A DNA stretch of 64,000 bases from Gemmatimonadota bacterium (lineage in GTDB: Bacteria > Gemmatimonadota > Gemmatimonadetes > Longimicrobiales > Gaopeijiaceae), in contig JABDLS010000086.1 of NCBI GenBank assembly GCA_013002885.1, forward strand, positions 1-64,000, in the 5' to 3' direction. The notes under the pieces are model-generated. The model saw nothing but the letters and a program-made list of their open reading frames with translations. It ran no database searches and was not told the DNA's origin. The translations under genes and the position numbers were made by a program. Shown here piece after piece: positions 7,620 through 16,923 of the stretch (its first letter is position 1; the number at the start of each line of letters is the position of its first letter).

Positions 7620-9674
7620 TCAGCCGGCCCCGGCCGTAGCGGGCTCCGACTTCGGCGCCTCGGTCGCGACGCGGGTTCGGTCGACGCTGGGCCACAGGGC
7701 GATGATGGTCCCGATTGCCAACATGAGGCACCCCAGCCAGATCCAGCCCACGAGGGGTTTGATGAGGACCTGGAGGTCGATCCCCTGAGCGTCGGGATCC
7801 GCCCGGACGGCACCAGCGGGATCGTTCAGCGCCGAGAGGATGAGGTAGAGATCCTCCTGGACGATGGATCGAATCCCCACCTCGGTCATCGGTTGGGTGT
7901 TCCGGTTCGTGTACTGGCGCTTCTCGGTGGTGAGAATGCCCTTTGGATCGCCATCCTGGGCAACGGACACGGTGGCGATGGCCTGCCAGAGGAGGTTGCG
8001 CTGACCTCGATTGAGGGTCATAGAGAGGCCCTCATAGGTGAGCTGATAGGTGTGACCGAAAGGCGACGCGACCTCCACCACGTCACCCGGCTGCACGTTG
8101 AAGCGGCTGTCCGTGTTGTACGCGGCCCCGGCGAAGGCGATGCACATCATCACGAAGCCGATGTGGACCATGTAACCACCCCACCGTCTCCGGTTTCTCG
8201 TGATGAGGTGGAAGAAGGCCAGGACGTGCCCTTCACCCTCGATACGCGCCCTGGCCTTGGTCCCCTTCCAGAACTCGGTGAAGATCACCGTGAGCACGAA
8301 CGCCGAAATGCTCCACGTGACCAGGGCGAGCTCGTGGCGAGCGCCGAGGATCCAGAGGGCCACGCCGGTGAAAAGGCCCACTGCCACCGGAGTCGCGAAG
8401 TTCTTCTGGAGGTTCCGCTTCGTCGCCCGCCGCCAGGCGATGACCGGACCGATGCCCACCAGAGCCAGAAGGACCAATCCGATGGGGAAGTTCACCTTCT
8501 CGAAGAAAGGTGGGCCCACACTGATCTGCTGGCCGGTGATTCCTTCGGAGATGAGGGGGAACATCGTGCCCCACATCACCGAGAAGGCAGCGCCGAGGAG
8601 CAGAAGGTTGTTGAAGAGGAACGCCGACTCCCGCGACAGGAACGACTCGATCTGGTTTTCGGTCCTGAGCTGAGGCAGTCGGTAGAGAATCAGAACGACA
8701 CACGCGGCCAGCGTCGCACCCATGAACGACAGGAAGATGTAGGCGATCTTCAGTTCCTGGGCGAACGAGTGTACCGACTCGATGAGCCCGGATCGGGTCA
8801 GGAAAGTGGCGAAGATCGTCAAAAGGAACGTCATCAGAACCAGCGACATGTTCCACACCTTCAGCATGCCACGGTTTTCCTGGATCTGGATGGAGTGGAG
8901 GAACGCCGTCGCCGTCAGCCAAGGCAGCAGCGAGGCGTTTTCCACAGGATCCCAGAACCAGTAACCGCCCCACCCCAACTCCTCGTAGGCCCAACGCATG
9001 CCGAAGACGATGCCCACGGACAGGAAGAGCCAACTGGTGAGGATCCACCGACGGGTGAGCTGAATCCATCGGGCGTCCAGACGGCCGTTGAGCAGCGCCG
9101 CCACGGCGAAAGCGAAGGGAATGGTGAACGACGTGAAGCCCAGATAAAGCGTGGGCGGATGGATGGTCATCCAGTAGTTCTGGAGCTGGGGGTTCAGCCC
9201 CTGCCCGTCCGCTGGCACGAAGTCGAGGCGCTCGAACGGATTCACGTCGGCGAAGAGGAGCACCACGATGAAGAAGAGCAGAATCGTCTGGAGCACGCCG
9301 GCCACGTACGGCATGAACTCCCGATTCTTGTTCCGGTTGGTAAATACGCAGATGCTCGAGAAGAGACCGAGGAGCAGCGCCCAGAAGAGGAGTGAGCCCC
9401 GCTGTCCTGCCCAGAGTCCGGTGACCTTGTAGAAGAGCTCCAGGTTCCGGTTGGAGTAGCTGGCGATGTACCAGTACTCGAACTTGTCTCCCAGGAAAGC
9501 CGCCCCGACGCCCAGGGAAGCGAGAATGAGCAGGCCGAAGACGGCGTAGATGCTCCGCTCGGCGCTGAGGACGAGATCGCCCCGCTGTGTACGCCCCCCG
9601 GCGTAGCCCAGAATCACACCCCAGGCGGCTACCGGGAGGGAGATCCAGAGAGCGAACTCCCCGAGCAGGGTCAC
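7620..9674 (-). CDS. ccmF: Cytochrome c heme lyase CcmF
   Basis: This 684-residue polytopic membrane protein carries the WWD motif (WGGYWFWDPVENASLLPWL) and the surrounding helices of the CcmF/CcsA heme-handling superfamily. CcmF takes heme from CcmE and attaches it to CXXCH apocytochromes at the outer face of the cytoplasmic membrane. A large periplasmic domain sits before the final helix (GWIWLGCLMLAIGTIIALWPS). The start is GTG 9674. It lies 40 bases downstream of ccmE and 13 bases upstream of the zinc-ribbon gene, within one operon. Confidence 0.95.
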   Translation of the reverse strand: MTLLGEFALWISLPVAAWGVILGYAGGRTQRGDLVLSAERSIYAVFGLLILASLGVGAAFLGDKFEYWYIASYSNRNLELFYKVTGLWAGQRGSLLFWALLLGLFSSICVFTNRNKNREFMPYVAGVLQTILLFFIVVLLFADVNPFERLDFVPADGQGLNPQLQNYWMTIHPPTLYLGFTSFTIPFAFAVAALLNGRLDARWIQLTRRWILTSWLFLSVGIVFGMRWAYEELGWGGYWFWDPVENASLLPWLTATAFLHSIQIQENRGMLKVWNMSLVLMTFLLTIFATFLTRSGLIESVHSFAQELKIAYIFLSFMGATLAACVVLILYRLPQLRTENQIESFLSRESAFLFNNLLLLGAAFSVMWGTMFPLISEGITGQQISVGPPFFEKVNFPIGLVLLALVGIGPVIAWRRATKRNLQKNFATPVAVGLFTGVALWILGARHELALVTWSISAFVLTVIFTEFWKGTKARARIEGEGHVLAFFHLITRNRRRWGGYMVHIGFVMMCIAFAGAAYNTDSRFNVQPGDVVEVASPFGHTYQLTYEGLSMTLNRGQRNLLWQAIATVSVAQDGDPKGILTTEKRQYTNRNTQPMTEVGIRSIVQEDLYLILSALNDPAGAVRADPDAQGIDLQVLIKPLVGWIWLGCLMLAIGTIIALWPSVDRTRVATEAPKSEPATAGAG

Positions 9675-9714
9675 GCCGCGCTACCCCGTGAAGGAGGCCC
9701 GCAGACCTGGCCGA

Positions 9715-10140
9715 TCACCCTGTCTTCAGATCTTCGGGAGCAGCTTCGTACCGGCTGCCGCACTTCGTTAGAAGGGTCGTCGCTTCGAATACGCCGTCCG
9801 CTCGGAGCTTCCCTTCCAACACGACCTCGACTTCGTCGGTGAACGTATCGGGGAGGGCGTCACGGTACTCTACGACAAAGGTCGTAGACTCGTCCGCGAG
9901 ATCATGAACCGTGAAGACGTGGAGAAGCTCGCCCTCGACACGCTTGTAGCTACCTGGAACCACCTGCCCACCCACCTTCACGCCGACCTCGTGGAACGTC
10001 GGGTCCGCTTCGACCCTCTCCATGAGCTCGACGGGCGTCATGTAGTAGACCATCGTCTCACTGACGCCGGTCCAGATGAGATACGTGACGACGGCGGCGA
10101 CTCCCACGAGTCCCACCATGAATCGACCGTTCTTCTTCAC
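9715..10140 (-). CDS. ccmE: Heme chaperone CcmE, CXXXY variant
   Basis: The protein has 141 residues with an N-terminal membrane anchor (FMVGLVGVAAVVTYLIW) and an OB-fold periplasmic domain. Classical CcmE binds heme covalently through a histidine in an HxxxY motif. Here the site is Cys127-Gly-Ser-Arg-Tyr131 (TLLTKCGSRYE), the CXXXY form known from Desulfovibrio and archaea. It is the first gene of the ccm operon. The GTG start has GGAG six bases upstream. The cysteine change suggests a different heme linkage and a System I* pathway. Confidence 0.93.
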   Translation of the reverse strand: MKKNGRFMVGLVGVAAVVTYLIWTGVSETMVYYMTPVELMERVEADPTFHEVGVKVGGQVVPGSYKRVEGELLHVFTVHDLADESTTFVVEYRDALPDTFTDEVEVVLEGKLRADGVFEATTLLTKCGSRYEAAPEDLKTG

Positions 10141-10233
10141 AACGCACTCCGGGCGCGGTTTCTACATGTTCGGCACGAAGAATCTAGCCGGACGCAGGCG
10201 GGGCCGAAAAGTCCGGTAAATCCCCTACCCCCA

Positions 10234-10260
10234 CGTGCGAAGGGTTTCTGTGCTCGCACG
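10234..10260. promoter_or_regulatory. Inverted repeat upstream of ccmE
   Basis: CGTGCGA and TCGCACG form a 7-base inverted repeat separated by 13 bases, about 95 bases upstream of the ccmE start in the 167-base gap below ccmE. The spacing suits a dimeric repressor or activator site better than an RNA hairpin. No clear promoter elements were found next to it. It is a candidate operator only. Confidence 0.3.
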
Positions 10261-10307
10261 AAGTCTAGTATCGGTTGGGGTCCCGCCCGGGGAGGAGGGC
10301 ATCATTG

Positions 10308-10787
10308 TTACACTCGAGCCGCGGCGATGGCCCATTCCGCAGCCGACTCGGCATCAGGCGGCGCGGGGAGGTCGAGTCCCGCTGCAGGGGGCCGGCCCAG
10401 CGTCGCCACCGGACGGCCCATCTTCCGGGCGAGGGCGATCTCGGAGAGAGTACCCCACCCCCCGCCTACGGAAACCACCGCTTGTCCCCCCCGAACCACG
10501 AGGGCGTTCCTTGCCTCTCCCATCCCTGTGGCAAGGGGAATCGTCACCCATTCGTTGGCACCGGCCTCCTCCCGGCCGGGCAGGATGCCCACCACGATCC
10601 CCCCGGCGTCGTGGGCCCCTCGGCTCACCGCCTCCATGACACCTCCGCGGCCGCCACACACGACTATGGCTCCCCGCTCGGCGAGGGCGCTGCCGAGTGC
10701 CAGAGCGACGGAATACTCGTCGTCGTCGGCGTCGGCTGCTCCGATGACGGCCACCCGCGCCGGGCGTTCGGCCTCCGCCGACGTCAC
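10308..10787 (-). CDS. TIGR00725-family Rossmann protein (LOG/lysine decarboxylase-like fold)
   Basis: The protein is about 159 residues. It begins with a Rossmann strand RVAVIGAAD and contains CGGRGGVMEAVSRGA and SVGGGWGTLSEIALA, the two glycine-rich segments of the TIGR00725/putative lysine decarboxylase fold related to cytokinin-activating LOG proteins. A nucleotide or phosphoribosyl ligand is likely, but no substrate is established for this subfamily. I chose GTG 10787 because it overlaps the glpK stop as GTGA; the track start at 10829 lies inside glpK. It is probably co-translated with glpK. Confidence 0.8.
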   Translation of the reverse strand: MTSAEAERPARVAVIGAADADDDEYSVALALGSALAERGAIVVCGGRGGVMEAVSRGAHDAGGIVVGILPGREEAGANEWVTIPLATGMGEARNALVVRGGQAVVSVGGGWGTLSEIALARKMGRPVATLGRPPAAGLDLPAPPDAESAAEWAIAAARV

Positions 10788-12307
10788 GTGCCCTCGGCCC
10801 CCGCCCGGAAAGCCGGATCTCGGGCCCAACCCACAGCAGCCCGCACGGCTCGATGCCAGCCGGCCAGGAGCGCTGTCCGCTCCTCTTCCGACGCTGAAGG
10901 CTCGAAGCGGCTCGCCTCACCCTGCTGCGCCAGGAAGTCCTCGGCGGAAGCCCAGACGCCTGAACGGATGCCGGCCAGACCCGCCGCTCCTAGCGCGGTC
11001 GTCTCCACATTGGCCGGTCGCCGCACGGGCACGCCCACAACGTCCGCCTGGAATCCCATGAGCCAGTCGTTGAGGGCCGCGCCACCGTCCACGCGGAGCT
11101 CCTGGGTCGCCACCCCCGAATCCGCCTCCATGGCGTCCAGCACCTCAGAGGTTCCGTACGCCATGGCCTCCAACGCAGCCCGTACGACGTGTGCCCGCCG
11201 GGTACCCCGGGTGAGGCCGAAAAGCGTGCCGCGAGCTTCAGGCTCCCAGTGGGGCGCCCCCAGGCCGACGAAGGCCGGCACGAAGTAGACGCCTCCGTTG
11301 TCGGGTAGCTCCTGTGCCATCTTCTCCGAATCGCCTGCCGAACCCACGATCTGGAGGCCGTCACGAAGCCATTGGACGGCCGCTCCGGCGACGAACACCG
11401 ACCCCTCGAGGGCGTAGGCCAGTCCACCCTCGGCGTCACAGGCGGCGGTGGTGAGGAGCCGGTGCTCGGATGCCACCGGCGTGTCGCCGGTATTGAGGAG
11501 GAGAAAGGCCCCGGTCCCGTACGTGTTCTTCGCCAGCCCCGCCTGCCAGCACCCCTGACCGAAGAGGGCCGCCTGTTGATCTCCCGCGACGCCCGCAATG
11601 GGCAGCGCGATGCCGAGGTGCTCCTCCCGGCATACGCCGAAGTCGCCCGCGCTGGGCTCGATACGAGGGAGCAGGGCAGCCGGAATCTCGAGGAGATCGA
11701 GCAGCCAGGGGTCCCACGCGGCGTCCCGGAGATTGAAGAGAAGCGTCCGTGAGGCGTTCGTGGGATCCGTGACGTGTGAGGCCCCGTCAGTCAGTCGAGC
11801 GATGAGCCAACTGTCGATGGTTCCTACCGCCAGCTCTCCACCCTCCGCTCTCCGCCTCAAGTCCGGGTTCTTCTCGAGGATCCAGTGGATCTTCGTGCCC
11901 GAGAAGTAGGGATCGAGGAGGAGCCCGGTCCGGGAACGGACCTCGGCCTCATGGCCGGCGCCACGCAGTTGGCGGCAGTAGGGGGCTGTTCGTCGGTCTT
12001 GCCAGACAATGGCCCGGTGCACGGGCTTCAGGGTCTCCCGCTCCCAGAGGACGACGGTCTCCCTCTGGTTCGTGATGCCCAGGGCACGGACGTCGGCAAC
12101 CTCGCCCGCTTCGGCCAGGGCCTCGCGGCCGACTCGACGCGTGACCTCCCAAATCTCCTCGGCATCGTGCTCCACCCAGCCGGGCTCGGGGAAGTGCTGC
12201 GTGAACTCCGAGTACGCATGCCCGAGGACCCGCCCGTCGGAGGCGAGGACCAGGGCCGTCGAGCCCGTGGTTCCCTGGTCCAGGGCGAGAACGGCAGACG
12301 TGCTCAT
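10784..12307 (-). CDS. glpK: Glycerol kinase
   Basis: This FGGY-family kinase has 507 residues, close to the usual length. Motifs include the N-terminal ALDQGTTGSTALV phosphate-binding loop, ITNQRETVVLWER, WQDRRTAPYC, and GTGAFLLLNTGD with VDGGAALNDWLMGFQADV in the C-terminal half. It phosphorylates glycerol to glycerol 3-phosphate in the cytoplasm. No glpF or glpD neighbours are present in the window. Its stop overlaps the TIGR00725 gene start. Confidence 0.95.
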   Translation of the reverse strand: MSTSAVLALDQGTTGSTALVLASDGRVLGHAYSEFTQHFPEPGWVEHDAEEIWEVTRRVGREALAEAGEVADVRALGITNQRETVVLWERETLKPVHRAIVWQDRRTAPYCRQLRGAGHEAEVRSRTGLLLDPYFSGTKIHWILEKNPDLRRRAEGGELAVGTIDSWLIARLTDGASHVTDPTNASRTLLFNLRDAAWDPWLLDLLEIPAALLPRIEPSAGDFGVCREEHLGIALPIAGVAGDQQAALFGQGCWQAGLAKNTYGTGAFLLLNTGDTPVASEHRLLTTAACDAEGGLAYALEGSVFVAGAAVQWLRDGLQIVGSAGDSEKMAQELPDNGGVYFVPAFVGLGAPHWEPEARGTLFGLTRGTRRAHVVRAALEAMAYGTSEVLDAMEADSGVATQELRVDGGAALNDWLMGFQADVVGVPVRRPANVETTALGAAGLAGIRSGVWASAEDFLAQQGEASRFEPSASEEERTALLAGWHRAVRAAVGWARDPAFRAGAEGT

Positions 12308-12353
12308 CAGCGAGCCCGGCGAAAGGCGGTGCCCGTGGACATGGAGGTCCTCC

Positions 12354-12953
12354 TCAGCGTACCGGGGTAAACGATCCGAAGGCGTACTGCCAGCCTACCC
12401 GGCCCAGAAGGTCCAGGAACAGCCCGACGGGGAAGCCGACCACGGAATAGTAGTCACCCTCGATTTCGGCGACCAATGCAGCTCCCAGGCCCTGGATCCC
12501 GTAGCCTCCCGCCTTGTCCATGGGTTCGCCCGTAGCGACGTACGCCCCGGCGGTCATCTCCCCGAAGGAGCGCATGCGAACCACGGTACGTGCGACTCCG
12601 CTCTCCACTCCTCCGTGGTAGCTCACGGCCAGAGCGCTCAACACCTCGTGGGTGCCGCCCGACAACGACATCAGCATGGACACTGCCGCGTCCCGGTCGG
12701 CGGGCTTGCCGAGCACTTCATCACCATCCAGCACCACGGTATCCCCACCCACGACCAGCGCTCCCCTTTCAGCCACCACCGCCTCGGCCTTCGTCCGGGC
12801 GAGACGCTCCACGTACTTCTCGGGTGACTCCCCTTCCAGGTACGACTCATCTACCCCAACAGGAGCCAGCACGGGCTCCACTCCGAGCTGTCGAAGGACG
12901 TCCAGCCTTCGAGGAGAGGCAGACGCCAGGACGATCTGCGGCCCTCCCCTCAC
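12354..12953 (-). CDS. maf: Maf-family nucleotide pyrophosphatase
   Basis: The protein has 199 residues with the Maf hallmarks IVLASASPRRLDVLR at the N-terminus, GGDTVVLDGDEVLGKP in the middle, and DKAGGYGIQGLGA near the end. Maf proteins hydrolyse non-canonical or pyrimidine nucleoside triphosphates to monophosphates and are linked to septum inhibition in some bacteria. The GTG start overlaps the dtd stop as GTGA, so maf follows dtd in one transcript. The pattern looks like the dTTP/UTP subgroup, but specificity is not certain. Confidence 0.92.
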   Translation of the reverse strand: MRGGPQIVLASASPRRLDVLRQLGVEPVLAPVGVDESYLEGESPEKYVERLARTKAEAVVAERGALVVGGDTVVLDGDEVLGKPADRDAAVSMLMSLSGGTHEVLSALAVSYHGGVESGVARTVVRMRSFGEMTAGAYVATGEPMDKAGGYGIQGLGAALVAEIEGDYYSVVGFPVGLFLDLLGRVGWQYAFGSFTPVR

Positions 12954-13399
12954 TCCGCCTCCCTCTCGAGGATGAGTGTCACCGGTCCATCGTTGATCAG
13001 GTCCACCTCCATCATGGCACCGAACTCACCGGTCTCGACCCTTTCCACGCCCCGTGACCTCAGGGCCCTCACGAACGATTCGTACAGCGGGACGGCCTGG
13101 TCCGGGTGGGCGGCCTTCACGAATGACGGGCGACGGCCCTTTCGGGTATCACCGTAGAGCGTGAACTGGCTGACGACCAGCAGCTCACCACCGACATCGA
13201 GGAGCGAGAGGTTCATCTTCCCCTCATCGTCGGCGAAGGCGCGGAGGCCGACGACCTTGTCCGCCATCCACTCGACCTCCTCCAGGCGGTCGGATCCGGT
13301 GAAGCCCACCAGGAGCACGTGGCCGTGCCCGATGCGACCGACGACCTGCCCGTCGATGCGCACTTCGCCTCTGGACGCCCGCTGGAGGACGACCCTCAC
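12950..13399 (-). CDS. dtd: D-aminoacyl-tRNA deacylase
   Basis: The 149-residue protein has the DTD signatures MRVVLQRASRGEVRIDGQ, SQFTLYGDTRKGRRPSF and the Gly-cisPro-type motif in LINDGPVTLILE. It removes D-amino acids mischarged onto tRNA and also edits glycine. The start is a GTG two bases after the glmS stop. The order glmS-dtd-maf with minimal spacing implies one transcript. Confidence 0.94.
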   Translation of the reverse strand: MRVVLQRASRGEVRIDGQVVGRIGHGHVLLVGFTGSDRLEEVEWMADKVVGLRAFADDEGKMNLSLLDVGGELLVVSQFTLYGDTRKGRRPSFVKAAHPDQAVPLYESFVRALRSRGVERVETGEFGAMMEVDLINDGPVTLILEREAE

Positions 13400-13400
13400 T

Positions 13401-15236
13401 TCACTCTACGGTGACGGACTTGGCCAGGTTCCTCGGCTGATCGACATCGCAGCCGCGCATGACAGCGATGTGGTACGCGAGGAGCTGAAGCGGAACGGTC
13501 GTGAGGACCGGAAGCAGATGGGGCAGAGTCTGCGGCACCTTGATCATGTGATCGACCTTGCCCTGGAGCTCGGGGGCGTCGTCGCTGACGATGGCCAGGA
13601 TCCGACCCTGCCGCGCTTTAACCTCCTCGATGTTCGACACGACCTTCGAGAAGATCGGGTCACGAGGAGCCAAAGCCACCACCGGCATGTTTTCGTCGAT
13701 GAGGGCGATGGGTCCGTGCTTCATCTCGGCCGCCGGGTACCCCTCGGCGTGGATGTAGCTCACTTCCTTCAACTTGAGCGCACCCTCGAGAGCCACCGGG
13801 AATTGGTAGCCACGCCCGAGGTAGAGGAAGTTGTGGGCGTCCTTGTATTGGGCCGCCAGATCCCGGATCTCGTCGTTGAGCTTCAGGACCTCCTCCACCT
13901 GTCCCGGCAAGACCTCGAGATGCTGCACGATCTCGTGGCCCTCTACCGCAGACATTTCCCGACGGCGCCCCATGAAGAGGGTGAACAGGGCGAGGGCCAC
14001 CAGTTGGCTCGTGAACGCCTTCGTAGAGGCTACACCGATCTCGGGACCCGCGTGCAGGTAGATGCCGAAGTCGGTCTGACGCGCGATGGTCGAGCCCACG
14101 GCATTCACGATCCCCATGGTCTTCAACCCTCGCCGCTGGGACTCCTTGAGCGCAGCCAGGGTATCGGCTGTCTCACCGGACTGACTGATGGCCAGCGTGA
14201 GTGTGTCGTCTTCAAGTACCGGGTTCCGATAGCGGAATTCGGAGGCGTACTCGACACTCACGGGGACCTGGGCGAGCTCCTCGAGCATGTACTCGCCGAC
14301 AAGGCCGGCATGCCAACTCGTGCCGCATGCGGTGATCACGATGCGTTGGATGCGGCCCAGGTCGAACTGGTGGGCGAGGATCCCTCCCAGGCGGGCATCT
14401 CCCTCTTCGCCAAGGAGCCGCCCTCGCATGACGTCGGCGAGGCTGGACGGTTGCTCGAAGATCTCCTTGAGCATGAAGTGCTCGTAGCCACCCTTCTCGA
14501 TGGCATCGAGATCCCACGTCACCTCGTGAACGCCTCGCTGCACCTCTTCACCGTGGAGGTGGTAGGTCCGGTAGCCGTCGGGCGTGAGGACGGCGTAGTC
14601 GCCGTCGTCGAGGTAGACGACGTCGCGGGTGGACTCGATGACCGCTGCAGCGTCCGAGCCAGCGAGCATCTCCCCGTCCTGCCCGACCCCGATGAGGAGC
14701 GGGCTACCGTTGCGAGCGACGACGATCTTGTTCGGGTCCCGCGACGACACGACCGCGATGCCGTACGCGCCTTCCACCTGTCGAAGTGCTGCAGCCACGG
14801 CGTCCTCCATGGGCTCCCCGTCTTCCCAGAGGAAGTCGATGAGGTGCACCACGACCTCCGTGTCGGTCTCCGACGTGAAGGGAAACCCCTCCTTGCGCAG
14901 CTGCTCCCTGATGACCGCCGCGTTCTCGATGATCCCGTTGTGAACGAGGGCGATATCGCCGTCCTTCGACGTGTGTGGGTGGGCGTTGGGCTGATTGGGA
15001 GCCCCATGGGTGGCCCACCGAGTGTGCGCGATCCCACAGGTTGCCGCCGAGGGCGCCTGATCGAGGGCTTCCTTCAGAACGTGGATCTTGCCGGGACGCT
15101 TCGTGACGTGCACCCCAGCTCCGTTCAGGAGGGCGACGCCAGCGGAATCGTATCCGCGGTACTCCAGGCGCTTCAGCCCTGCCAAGAGGATGGGCGTGGC
15201 GTTTCTTGGACCTACGTATCCGACGATGCCACACAT
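13401..15236 (-). CDS. glmS: Glutamine-fructose-6-phosphate aminotransferase (isomerizing)
   Basis: The 611-residue protein begins MCGIVGYVG, giving the N-terminal nucleophile Cys of the glutaminase domain. Two SIS sugar-isomerase domains follow (TACGTSWHAG, ISQSGETADTLAALKE) and it ends in the conserved PRNLAKSVTVE. It makes glucosamine 6-phosphate for peptidoglycan and LPS. glmM lies directly upstream on the same strand, so the first two steps of UDP-GlcNAc synthesis are together. I see no glmS ribozyme in the 67-base leader. Confidence 0.97.
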   Translation of the reverse strand: MCGIVGYVGPRNATPILLAGLKRLEYRGYDSAGVALLNGAGVHVTKRPGKIHVLKEALDQAPSAATCGIAHTRWATHGAPNQPNAHPHTSKDGDIALVHNGIIENAAVIREQLRKEGFPFTSETDTEVVVHLIDFLWEDGEPMEDAVAAALRQVEGAYGIAVVSSRDPNKIVVARNGSPLLIGVGQDGEMLAGSDAAAVIESTRDVVYLDDGDYAVLTPDGYRTYHLHGEEVQRGVHEVTWDLDAIEKGGYEHFMLKEIFEQPSSLADVMRGRLLGEEGDARLGGILAHQFDLGRIQRIVITACGTSWHAGLVGEYMLEELAQVPVSVEYASEFRYRNPVLEDDTLTLAISQSGETADTLAALKESQRRGLKTMGIVNAVGSTIARQTDFGIYLHAGPEIGVASTKAFTSQLVALALFTLFMGRRREMSAVEGHEIVQHLEVLPGQVEEVLKLNDEIRDLAAQYKDAHNFLYLGRGYQFPVALEGALKLKEVSYIHAEGYPAAEMKHGPIALIDENMPVVALAPRDPIFSKVVSNIEEVKARQGRILAIVSDDAPELQGKVDHMIKVPQTLPHLLPVLTTVPLQLLAYHIAVMRGCDVDQPRNLAKSVTVE

Positions 15237-15303
15237 CAGACCATATCCTCCGTTCGGGAAACGTCGTTCACGTCCGGGGCACGGCGAAGCGAGGGTTCAC
15301 CCA

Positions 15304-16662
15304 TCAAGCCACTCCCTGAAGCAGGGCTCCGGCGCGGTCCACGAGCTGTTTCGCCGCGGCCCCGTCCGAAGCTTCGGCGATCAGGCGGACGACGGGCTCG
15401 GTGCCCGAGGGCCGCACATGGAGCCACGCTTTCTGGCTGGGCCAGGCGAGGCGGAGGCCATCGGAGTCGTCCGACACCTCGGCGCCCAGGTCAGAAGCAA
15501 GCGCCGCATACCCGTCGGCCAGCGACTCCCGCGGGAAGGAGACCTTTTCCTTCACGATCTCGTAGCTCGGCCAGCGGCCGGCAGCTTCGGAGGGCGTGAG
15601 AGCTTCGACGGCCAGGTGCTGGAGAATCAGAGCACAGGCCAGCGGAGCATCCCTCGTGTGGTGGAGGGCGGGCAGGATCACGCCCCCATTGCCCTCACCA
15701 CCTACCACCGCACCCTCGTGCTGCATACGGCGAGCGACGTTCACCTCTCCCACGGGCGCCCTGTGCAGGGGGACCGCAAAGGCCCGGGCGACGTCGTCGA
15801 GAACCTGACTGGTGGAGAGGTTCGTCACCACCGGGCCGGGTGTGCCTCCCAGAACGGCCGCAGCAGCCAGGGCCAACGTCAGGTCCTCACCCATGGGGCG
15901 TCCATTCTCGTCGACGAGAGAAAGCCGGTCGGCGTCGGGGTCGATGGCCAGGCCCACATGGGCACCCGCCCCGAGGACGAGCTCACCCAGATCAGCGAGG
16001 TTCGCCGCCGTAGGCTCCGGATCCCGAGGGAACAGGCCGTCAGGCTCCATTCCGATCCCTACGACCGTGCACCCCAACCGCTCGAGCAGCTCGGTGATCA
16101 CCGGGCCGCCGGCACCGTGGACACAGTCCACGGCTACCCGGAGTCCGGCCGAGGCGATGGTCTCGGCCTCGATCTGGGGCAGCGCAAGGATCGCCTCCAT
16201 GTGACGACCCCAGGCCCCGTCGTCCGTGGACACCCGACCGAGGGCATTCCAGGCGGCCCTGGGTGGATCTTCCTCGGCAAGGTAGCGACGGAACGCCGCC
16301 GAGCGGTCGGCGTCCAGGAAGATGCCTTCGCTCGAAACCAGCTTCAATGCGTTCCACTCCGCCGGATTATGGCTGGCGGTGACGCCGATGCCGCCGATGG
16401 CGCCGTGATGACGGACGGCCATGAGGAGCGTGGGCGTCGGCACGACGCCGAGGTCGACGACGTCGCAGCCGACGGATTGGAGACCAGCGGTGACGGCCCG
16501 CGAGAACATGGGCCCTGAGACGCGTGAATCCCGGCCCAGGCAGACGACCCGCCCGTCTTCGACGGTCCGTAGGTGGGCGCCGAGAGCGGCGGCCACGCCG
16601 GCCATGAGCTCCGGTGTGAGGGGCTCACCCACGAGTCCACGAACGCCGGACACGCTCACCAT
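15304..16662 (-). CDS. glmM: Phosphoglucosamine mutase
   Basis: This alpha-D-phosphohexomutase has the phosphoserine loop TASHNPAEWNALK, the metal loop DPDADRLSL, the sugar loop GEGNGG and the phosphate-binding RPSGTEPVVRLI. It converts glucosamine 6-phosphate to glucosamine 1-phosphate, the substrate for GlmU. Starting at ATG 16662 gives about 452 residues, close to the family length. In-frame TTG codons at 16689 and 16752 are alternatives, because homologs usually have a few residues before SVSGVRG. None has a strong ribosome-binding site. glmS follows 67 bases downstream. Confidence 0.9.
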   Translation of the reverse strand: MVSVSGVRGLVGEPLTPELMAGVAAALGAHLRTVEDGRVVCLGRDSRVSGPMFSRAVTAGLQSVGCDVVDLGVVPTPTLLMAVRHHGAIGGIGVTASHNPAEWNALKLVSSEGIFLDADRSAAFRRYLAEEDPPRAAWNALGRVSTDDGAWGRHMEAILALPQIEAETIASAGLRVAVDCVHGAGGPVITELLERLGCTVVGIGMEPDGLFPRDPEPTAANLADLGELVLGAGAHVGLAIDPDADRLSLVDENGRPMGEDLTLALAAAAVLGGTPGPVVTNLSTSQVLDDVARAFAVPLHRAPVGEVNVARRMQHEGAVVGGEGNGGVILPALHHTRDAPLACALILQHLAVEALTPSEAAGRWPSYEIVKEKVSFPRESLADGYAALASDLGAEVSDDSDGLRLAWPSQKAWLHVRPSGTEPVVRLIAEASDGAAAKQLVDRAGALLQGVA

Positions 16663-16923
16663 CAGGTTCTCTGGAAGCTCGATCGGCAACGGGCACTCGG
16701 AGTGGTGAAAGTCGATGGATAGAGAGGTCCAGCGAAATGCACTTCGCCTCAAGTCTCGCGGGGGCTTGGGCCGGGAGTCAATGAAGTCGTCGACTCAGCC
16801 ATCCCGGCGTCGTGTGTCGTCCGCGGACTCCCTATAGCGGAGCAGTCGCGTTGCTCTACATTCCGGCCGCAGTCGGCGTCGCCAGCCCACCCTCCGAAAC
16901 CCGACAGAACCAGGGACGCACGC

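Noticed and set aside
7605-9395. 596-residue plus-strand ORF opposite ccmF
   Set aside because: It is the antisense shadow of ccmF, with His/Glu-rich composition and no recognisable motif; ccmF on the other strand has clear family motifs.
15237-15303. glmS ribozyme or leader riboswitch
   Set aside because: The glmM-glmS gap is only 67 bases and shows no glmS ribozyme core.
13161-15599. 812-residue plus-strand ORF opposite glmS
   Set aside because: Long open frames opposite GC-rich genes are expected; glmS fully explains the region.
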